Below, piece by piece: positions 1 through 4,868 of a stretch of DNA of 7,842 nucleotides. Both the position numbers and the translations under genes were made by a program. The notes below the pieces were generated by a model. It was not told the DNA's origin and made no database searches. It worked only from the letters and a program-made list of their open reading frames with translations. Position 1 is the stretch's first letter. Every line of letters starts with the position of its first letter. The stretch comes from Candidatus Aminicenantota bacterium. Its GTDB lineage: Bacteria; Acidobacteriota; Aminicenantia; UBA2199. The stretch lies in contig CP070627.1 in NCBI GenBank assembly GCA_020355945.1, forward strand, positions 1,366,708 through 1,374,549, in the 5' to 3' direction.

Positions 1-360
1 GTTTTCACCAAGGTAACTATTAGCGGCGCCGAATAGACGTATATCTTTATCTTTAAGCGCTAAGTATTTGATGTTAAGCTCTTTCATGGTTTCCTCGTAC
101 TTTTTGTAGAGGGCTTCCAGTTTTGGTTTGAGTTCGGCGGCTTCGGGTTTGGTTTTTGCTAATTCGGCAGCTTCGGCCACGGCTTTGTCAAAGGTTTCCA
201 GGATTTCTTTGGCCACGGTGACGCCTTCATCTGCTTTTTGTGCTGAGGGTGTTTGCTTTGCCGGCTCCGGGCTCTCCTGCTTAGGGGTTTCACCCCCGCA
301 TACGGAAAAGGTCAGGGCAATACCTACTAATAATACGATTAATAATAAGTTACGTTTCAT
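1..360 (-). CDS. Putative secreted lipoprotein, 3' end cut off by window edge
   Basis: An open frame of 120 codons runs from ATG at 360 to the left edge without a stop, so the C-terminus is missing. The protein starts with a basic tip (MKRN), a hydrophobic stretch (about residues 5-20) and Cys21 followed by Gly-Gly. This looks like a lipoprotein signal peptide, although the residues before the cysteine (FSV-C) depart from the usual LA(G/A)-C lipobox. Next comes a Pro/Glu/Gln/Lys-rich linker (about 24-44), then a charged, Ala/Glu/Lys-rich region likely to be helical (about 45-107). The start is well supported: AAGGAGGA lies 7 nt upstream, and a good promoter lies about 60 nt further up. I do not recognise the family. 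It is probably anchored to a membrane facing the periplasm. It appears to be a separate transcription unit, not part of the restriction operon. Confidence 0.8.
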   Translation of the reverse strand, partial: MKRNLLLIVLLVGIALTFSVCGGETPKQESPEPAKQTPSAQKADEGVTVAKEILETFDKAVAEAAELAKTKPEAAELKPKLEALYKKYEETMKELNIKYLALKDKDIRLFGAANSYLGEN

Positions 361-367
361 GATACAA

Positions 368-375
368 TCCTCCTT
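368..375 (-). promoter_or_regulatory. Strong ribosome binding site for the lipoprotein gene
   Basis: On the minus strand the sequence reads AAGGAGGA, ending 7 nt before the ATG at 360. This is a near-perfect Shine-Dalgarno match at good spacing and fixes the start of the lipoprotein gene. Confidence 0.8.
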
Positions 376-423
376 TGTTTGGTTTATAACTCCTTCTTTT
401 AACTTACTTGCCTTGAAAAAATA

Positions 424-453
424 ATTATTGCAAAATAATAGCAATTTTGTCAA
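424..453 (-). promoter_or_regulatory. Sigma70-type promoter for the lipoprotein gene
   Basis: The minus strand shows a perfect -35 box TTGACA (448-453), an 18-nt spacer, and a -10 box AATAAT (424-429, five of six matches to TATAAT). Transcription would begin near 417, giving a leader of about 57 nt. It lies beyond the stop of the Mrr-type gene, so the lipoprotein can be expressed independently of the restriction operon. Confidence 0.65.
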
Positions 454-489
454 GTATTTGGAATTTTTCGCCTGTCCCCTTTATATTTT

Positions 490-513
490 AAAAAAATTTG
501 TATACATTTATAC
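490..513 (-). terminator. Weak candidate terminator of the restriction operon
   Basis: About 30 nt past the Mrr-type gene's stop, the minus strand can fold GTATA-AATG-TATAC (500-513) and is followed by AAA and a run of seven T (491-497 region). A second small hairpin (CCGT-GAC-ACGG) precedes it at about 517-527. The layout suits an intrinsic terminator, but the stem is only 5 AT-rich pairs, so it would be weak. Position supports the call more than strength does. Confidence 0.3.
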
Positions 514-543
514 GCACCGTGTCACGGACTTTTTTCATCTATT

Positions 544-1938
544 TCAGCTATTATTTCCAAATATGTCATCCAGGCTGTCAGCGCTAAGGATGGTGTTCAT
601 ACAAGCATACTTAGGCCCCTGAGGTTTTAAATAGGGATTGGTCCCCAAACCCACCGGCTTCTCCAATTCCCGGATGCTGCCTGATTTGAAGTAAAGTTTG
701 TATTTCTTAGTATCGCCATAGGGTTCGATACGGTCCACTTCCGCATAATGGGTGATTTGTGAAATCGGTGCCACCCGATATATGGCAAAATACTTAATAA
801 AGGGAATGGTTTTTTCTTTAAGACGAATGGCCCACCAGGCATACTGGTCCAGGAATGCCTCTTTAAAACCCTCTTCCTTAGCCGCACAGACCAGTGTATC
901 CCAACTCGGCTCATTCGAGGCGGTATAAAGGGAAACCCTTTCCTCTTCTTCATCATCGGGCCACAGGGCTTCGAATTGGTCCTCGATATTAAAATCCTTC
1001 TTCTTGCGGACAGTAAAACGTTTTTTGTATTGGTCGTCAATATGGTCAAAATGTTTAAGAATCAACCCGGCCAGGTCGTTCCCGTCGATCAGTTTGATAA
1101 AAATTTTCCCTGGTGCTTCGGCTTCTTCAATGGCAGCCTGGCTAAAGTTTGAGAGGGTAATCAGGCAGCCATGTTCTCCCTGGCACAGTGCCCCGCGCAG
1201 GGCGCGGACTTCTTTACCGCCAATTGTAGAGCGATGGCGTTTCACCTGTACTCGAAGGGTTATAGTGGCCAGCCCTTCGGCGTCCAATATCCCGTTGACA
1301 TCAATGCCTTTGTCCGACACATATTGGGTCGTTTCCGCTGTAAAACCCACAATTTCCAACAAATGGCTGATAAAAACCTCGAAGGCTTTTCCATCCATCT
1401 CCAATAGGTTTGAAAGCACAATATCACGGATGCGAAGGGGTTTCTCCGCCGGTGTATAGGAGGCTCCCGCTATCAGGCTTTCCAGTTCATGGGCATAGCG
1501 TGCCAGTGAAAATATAGTCCAGGTGGCCCCAACGGCGTAAGCCAGGTTGGTTGACATATCTTCTTTTGAAATAGTTTCCTGTCGCCATTGGACGTGGCGG
1601 CGATGATAGTAAGGGCATTGGCCCCGGGGGTGGGGATCGTAGTAATAGTCACCCACTGTTCCTACGTAATATTGACCCCTGCCCTTAGGGGACAGGACCG
1701 TGTCACCGGTTTTGATTTCAAAAGCAAAACGATTCAGTTGTCCGGCATTTGCCGATATCTGTGTGTTGGTAAGTTTGTAGCTGCTTTTATCGAAGACTTC
1801 TTTAATTTTTTCCAGGTTACCCAGGCTGTTAATATCGGGAATTTCGTTCCAGCCCATGGCGATAAAACCTTGTTTACGTGCTTCGTCAACGTATTTGCCG
1901 CCTTCTCCCAGGCGTACAAGATAGTAATTGGTTTCCAT
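544..1938 (-). CDS. Mrr-type restriction endonuclease with N- and C-terminal accessory domains
   Basis: Predicted DNA endonuclease of 464 residues. The centre (about 168-300) matches the Mrr_cat PD-(D/E)xK fold: Glu187 in a FEVF helix, Asp213 in a GID motif, and Gln231/Lys233 in QVKR form the complete expected active site. The N-terminal part (about 3-120) has YYLVRLGEGG, a MGWNEI motif and a GDTVLSP...YYVGTVGDYYY strand pattern, resembling the PUA/EVE-like domains seen in Mrr-type and other modification-dependent nucleases. The acidic DDEEEE stretch (about 328-333) leads to a C-terminal domain (about 345-462) with conserved-looking YRVAPISQITHYAEV and QGPKY motifs, whose function I cannot name. 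The start at 1938 is preferred to the ATG at 1944 because AAGGAG lies 8 nt from the former and only 2 nt from the latter. It overlaps the hsdS stop as TAATG, implying coupled translation. Modified-DNA cleavage is inferred from the family and is not shown by the sequence. Confidence 0.85.
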   Translation of the reverse strand: METNYYLVRLGEGGKYVDEARKQGFIAMGWNEIPDINSLGNLEKIKEVFDKSSYKLTNTQISANAGQLNRFAFEIKTGDTVLSPKGRGQYYVGTVGDYYYDPHPRGQCPYYHRRHVQWRQETISKEDMSTNLAYAVGATWTIFSLARYAHELESLIAGASYTPAEKPLRIRDIVLSNLLEMDGKAFEVFISHLLEIVGFTAETTQYVSDKGIDVNGILDAEGLATITLRVQVKRHRSTIGGKEVRALRGALCQGEHGCLITLSNFSQAAIEEAEAPGKIFIKLIDGNDLAGLILKHFDHIDDQYKKRFTVRKKKDFNIEDQFEALWPDDEEEERVSLYTASNEPSWDTLVCAAKEEGFKEAFLDQYAWWAIRLKEKTIPFIKYFAIYRVAPISQITHYAEVDRIEPYGDTKKYKLYFKSGSIRELEKPVGLGTNPYLKPQGPKYACMNTILSADSLDDIFGNNS

Positions 1939-3158
1939 TAACATGTCTCCTTATGAAATGTCTCATTAAATTTCAATTCCCCTTTAAACGCCTGCTGCAT
2001 TAAGGAATGAAAAAGGTTATCCATTTCCTCCAGGCTCTTTTGCATTTTTTCCTTAATGGCTTCAATGTGTTTAAAAATTGTTTCAAAATGGTTTTGGAGA
2101 TTAAGTGGAGGTAACTTTAATTTTAATTTCTTGATAATTCTTAAATTCAAACCTTCCATTATTGCACCCCTGGTATTTTTTTTAATTTGATGAAGTATAT
2201 AAGGATCAGAGTAGATTGAATATGATATAAAATAAGGATTTGCCTTTTGTTTATTCAATGTTAGTGCGGCAAGGTGTTTTGAATTTATTGATAAAGGAAT
2301 GTCGTCAGGCACAACGGCAGATTTTCCTAAAGTCCCCATAATGGTAACAAGCACATCACCAGGGTATAAAGTATACCTCTTTAATTTTTTATATTTTTTT
2401 TTGGTAATGAATCGCTTTTTTGCCCATGAGAACCTATTATTTACAGCATTATCAATGCCCACCACAAAGATTCCCTCGTCAACAAATTCACTATGTAATA
2501 GATCACTACCGAATGGCCCTGTTCTCATTGTATTTGTGCCAGGCTTTGCTAAATCTTCAATTTTTATAAATTGCCAGCGTTTGTAATCATAGGCATTTGG
2601 GCCGAACATATCCAGGAATATGGAGCGAAGAAGTTCATCCAGCAGGTCAATTGCCTGCTGCCGCTTCCGACGTAAACCTTCTGCTATATCCAATACCGTT
2701 GCAATTTGTTTCTGCTCGGTAAAGGGAGGCAATGGAATTTTAATTTCCTTTAATTTTTGTTTGTTTAAAGTTAGCCCTTTTGCCGCTCTGTCCGTTTTAA
2801 ACCTAAAATCACTGTATTTCAATACATAATATAAATATTTAAGATTTGTGGTGCTTTCATCTTTTATAATTAAAGCTGCAATTGCTTCATTAGTATACAG
2901 TGGGACTCTTGTAATTGCGACTTTGCCAATAGTTAACTTATAACTGAATAACAATGTATTCTGGGGTACAATTCTCATCTTACATTCTTTTATTGCGGCA
3001 TCAGTAACTTCTTCATTCGTTTTATAGATAAAAAAATCGTCTATGTCTGAAATAGTGACCCAGGGATGGCCTTTTCCCCAATATCTTTTTTCCTTCCTTT
3101 TAGGTGTCTTACCAATATTGATATCACAAATTTCTTCTAGAGTAACTTTTTTTATCAT
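1938..3158 (-). CDS. hsdS: Type I restriction-modification specificity subunit HsdS
   Basis: DNA-recognition subunit of 406 residues, a normal length. It directs HsdM methylation and HsdR restriction to a split target site. It has the usual two-fold layout: recognition domain 1 (about 1-145, opening with VTLEEICDINIGKTP and containing WVTISDI), a conserved helical spacer (about 146-187, LPPFTEQKQIATVLD then a charged helix ending FLDMFG), recognition domain 2 (about 195-350, with TGPFGSDL and GDVLVTIMGTLGKS), and a C-terminal helix (about 351-395) ending QQAFKGEL. The domains should bind the two halves of the site; the sequence recognised cannot be predicted by eye. The ATG overlaps the hsdM stop as ATGA and no good ribosome site precedes it, so translation probably depends on hsdM. 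The recognition domains are about 32-33 percent GC by hand count against about 47 percent for the spacer coding region, a sign of domain exchange. An A9 run interrupts recognition domain 2. Confidence 0.95.
   Translation of the reverse strand: MIKKVTLEEICDINIGKTPKRKEKRYWGKGHPWVTISDIDDFFIYKTNEEVTDAAIKECKMRIVPQNTLLFSYKLTIGKVAITRVPLYTNEAIAALIIKDESTTNLKYLYYVLKYSDFRFKTDRAAKGLTLNKQKLKEIKIPLPPFTEQKQIATVLDIAEGLRRKRQQAIDLLDELLRSIFLDMFGPNAYDYKRWQFIKIEDLAKPGTNTMRTGPFGSDLLHSEFVDEGIFVVGIDNAVNNRFSWAKKRFITKKKYKKLKRYTLYPGDVLVTIMGTLGKSAVVPDDIPLSINSKHLAALTLNKQKANPYFISYSIYSDPYILHQIKKNTRGAIMEGLNLRIIKKLKLKLPPLNLQNHFETIFKHIEAIKEKMQKSLEEMDNLFHSLMQQAFKGELKFNETFHKETC
1947..1952 (-). promoter_or_regulatory. Ribosome binding site deciding the Mrr-type gene start
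   Basis: AAGGAG on the minus strand lies inside the last codons of hsdS. It is 8 nt before the ATG at 1938, which is ideal, but only 2 nt before the in-frame ATG at 1944. This selects the TAATG-overlapping start and shows that the gene has its own initiation signal as well as coupling to hsdS. Confidence 0.65.
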
Positions 3159-4714
3159 TTTATCAAGCTATTTAAAAGTTCCATTTCTGATTGGATCTCA
3201 TTTTCTATATTTTGTAGTTTCCCTAGAATTTCATCAGAGGGATTATAAATGACTTCTTCATAAACAATTTCTCTATATTTGTTGAAACTTAAATCATAGC
3301 CATTCTCTGCGATTTCTTCTGCAGGAACAAAAAAGTGTTTGGACTGCCTGTTGTTCTCTTCTTGTTTATCCCGATTCTTCCATTGGTGCTCAATCTCTTG
3401 TAGATCACCATATCCATCCAACTTCGTTCGTTTGTCATCCAACGAATAACCGTCAGAATCCATATCGTAAAACCAGACTTTTTTTGTTTTGCCACCTTTG
3501 ACAAAAATAAGGACAGCAGCACTGACCCCGGCATATGGCTTGAATACCCCCGATGGCATAGAGATAACACCCTGGAGTTCGCACTTCTCGATTAACATTT
3601 TGCGCAGGTCTTTATGTGCTTTACTGGAACCGAACAATACACCATCCGGTACAATCACACCGGCACGGCCGCCCATTACCAACGAATTGATAATACGATT
3701 TACGAACAGCAATTCTGTTTTGGTGGTTTTTATATTAAGTTTTTCATTAATATCACCTTTATCGATAAATCCTTTAAAAGGAGGATTGGCAAACATTACG
3801 TCATAGCACTCATCTTCGTTGTACTTTTTTGATAAGGTGTCTTTATAATTGATTTGAGGATTGGAAATACCGTGAAGTATCAAGTTCATCAACCCGATGC
3901 GCACCATGGTGGTATCGAAATCATAACCGTAAAAAGTACGTTCCCGCAAATGTTCCCAGAGTTTCTGGTTGGATAGTTTATTCCCAATCGTTCCCCTGGT
4001 AAACCCATCAATATCCGTTTTCAAATGCTCTTCACCGGTATATTGAGTCAGTATATAATGATATGCCCCCAAAAGAAACCCGCCAGTACCACAGGCAGGA
4101 TCACATACGGATTCCTCCAACCCTGGGCCCACCAATTCAACCATTAATTTAATAATATGCCTGGGCGTACGAAATTGCCCGTTTTTCCCGGCAGTGGATA
4201 TCTCCGACAAAAGGTATTCATACATATCACCCTGGGTGTCCTGGAAAGTCTCTCCCTTTTCAGTTTCTTTCTCTATCTCTTTATAAATGTCATCGATGAT
4301 GGAAACCGCTTCAGCCAAAAGCGAGGGCTTGGGGATAATAAACACGGCATCACGCATATGCCGGGCAAAGGAGGTCCCCTCTTGTTTTAACAGCCGGATA
4401 AAAGGAAATACCTTCCTCTGGATGTGAAACAGCATCTCTTCACTTTCCATATGCTTGAAATAACTCCAACGCAGCGTTTCTTTATCCACTTTCTCTCTGG
4501 AATCCGGCAACTCAAACGTGCCCTCAAAAAGGGATTCGTATTCTTCATCTGTAAATTCTGCATCTCCCTTCTGCTTCAAATCCAATTCATCCAGGCGACG
4601 CATAAAAAGCAGGTAAGAGATTTGCTCGATAGCAGTTAACGGGTTGGAAATCCCACCACTCCAAAATTTGTCCCACAATTGGTCGATCTTTGATTTTATT
4701 GCTTGACTTAACAT
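3155..4714 (-). CDS. hsdM: Type I restriction-modification DNA adenine methyltransferase subunit HsdM
   Basis: N6-adenine methyltransferase of 519 residues that works as M2S, or within R2M2S, using S-adenosylmethionine. The N-terminal helical domain (about 1-135) carries the typical SKIDQLWDKFWSGGISNPLT opening and LLFMRRLDELD. The catalytic domain begins near GQFRTPRHI (179-187). Motif I is DPACGTGGF (205-213), binding the cofactor. Motif IV is NPPF (310-313), the catalytic signature of N6-adenine (gamma-class) enzymes. The C-terminal tail (about 485-519) is charged and leucine-rich and may pack against HsdS helices. Both key motifs are intact. The start has AAAGGAG about 5 nt upstream (4720-4726) and agrees with family starts. 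The stop overlaps the hsdS ATG. It is separated from hsdR by a gap with no obvious promoter, so it is likely read from the hsdR promoter. Confidence 0.97.
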   Translation of the reverse strand: MLSQAIKSKIDQLWDKFWSGGISNPLTAIEQISYLLFMRRLDELDLKQKGDAEFTDEEYESLFEGTFELPDSREKVDKETLRWSYFKHMESEEMLFHIQRKVFPFIRLLKQEGTSFARHMRDAVFIIPKPSLLAEAVSIIDDIYKEIEKETEKGETFQDTQGDMYEYLLSEISTAGKNGQFRTPRHIIKLMVELVGPGLEESVCDPACGTGGFLLGAYHYILTQYTGEEHLKTDIDGFTRGTIGNKLSNQKLWEHLRERTFYGYDFDTTMVRIGLMNLILHGISNPQINYKDTLSKKYNEDECYDVMFANPPFKGFIDKGDINEKLNIKTTKTELLFVNRIINSLVMGGRAGVIVPDGVLFGSSKAHKDLRKMLIEKCELQGVISMPSGVFKPYAGVSAAVLIFVKGGKTKKVWFYDMDSDGYSLDDKRTKLDGYGDLQEIEHQWKNRDKQEENNRQSKHFFVPAEEIAENGYDLSFNKYREIVYEEVIYNPSDEILGKLQNIENEIQSEMELLNSLIK

Positions 4715-4719
4715 AAATA

Positions 4720-4726
4720 CTCCTTT
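4720..4726 (-). promoter_or_regulatory. Ribosome binding site of hsdM
   Basis: AAAGGAG on the minus strand ends 5 nt before the hsdM ATG. It gives hsdM independent initiation despite the gap after hsdR, which matters because host methylation must be secured. Confidence 0.6.
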
Positions 4727-4755
4727 ACAGGGGGGCTCTTTTTTGCCGAAGGTGA

Positions 4756-4779
4756 CAGGTGCAGGTTCCAGGTGCAGGT
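4756..4779. repeat. 13-bp tandem repeat containing four CAGGT units
   Basis: The plus strand has CAGGTGCAGGT twice (4756-4766 and 4769-4779), a period of 13 bp. At a finer scale CAGGT occurs four times with starts at 4756, 4762, 4769 and 4775 (spacing 6, 7, 6). It is non-coding and lies in the hsdR-hsdM gap beside a GC-rich hairpin. It may be part of a dispersed intergenic repeat; only one copy is visible here. Confidence 0.6.
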
Positions 4780-4826
4780 GGTGGAATGAAAAACATCTTC
4801 AGAAATAATGCCATCTCTAATAGGCT

Positions 4827-4841
4827 CCCCGCGCCGCGGGG
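4827..4841 (-). repeat. GC-rich hairpin in the hsdR-hsdM intergenic gap
   Basis: CCCCGC (4827-4832) and GCGGGG (4836-4841) form a perfect 6-bp, all-GC stem with a 3-nt loop. It sits about 28 nt past the hsdR stop within a locally very GC-rich patch (about 4823-4856) that also carries CCCCTGG. No T-run follows on the minus strand, so it is not a standard intrinsic terminator. It resembles REP-type intergenic elements. In the mRNA it could stabilise the hsdR 3' end or lower read-through into hsdM. Confidence 0.5.
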
Positions 4842-4868
4842 CCCCTGGACCCCTGCAAAAACTTTTCA

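Noticed and set aside
517..536. Plus-strand hairpin CCGT-GTC-ACGG followed by a T-run, resembling a terminator
   Set aside because: The stem is only 4 bp and no plus-strand gene precedes it.
1004..1459. Plus-strand open frames inside the Mrr-type gene, and similar ones inside hsdS, hsdM and hsdR (for example 5251-5664)
   Set aside because: They lie opposite confidently assigned genes and show no recognisable domains; they are shadows of the real frames.
2242..2776. The peptide LTLNKQK occurs twice in HsdS (residues 129-135 and 299-305)
   Set aside because: The codons differ and the positions are not equivalent in the two halves, so it is probably chance and not a recombination repeat.
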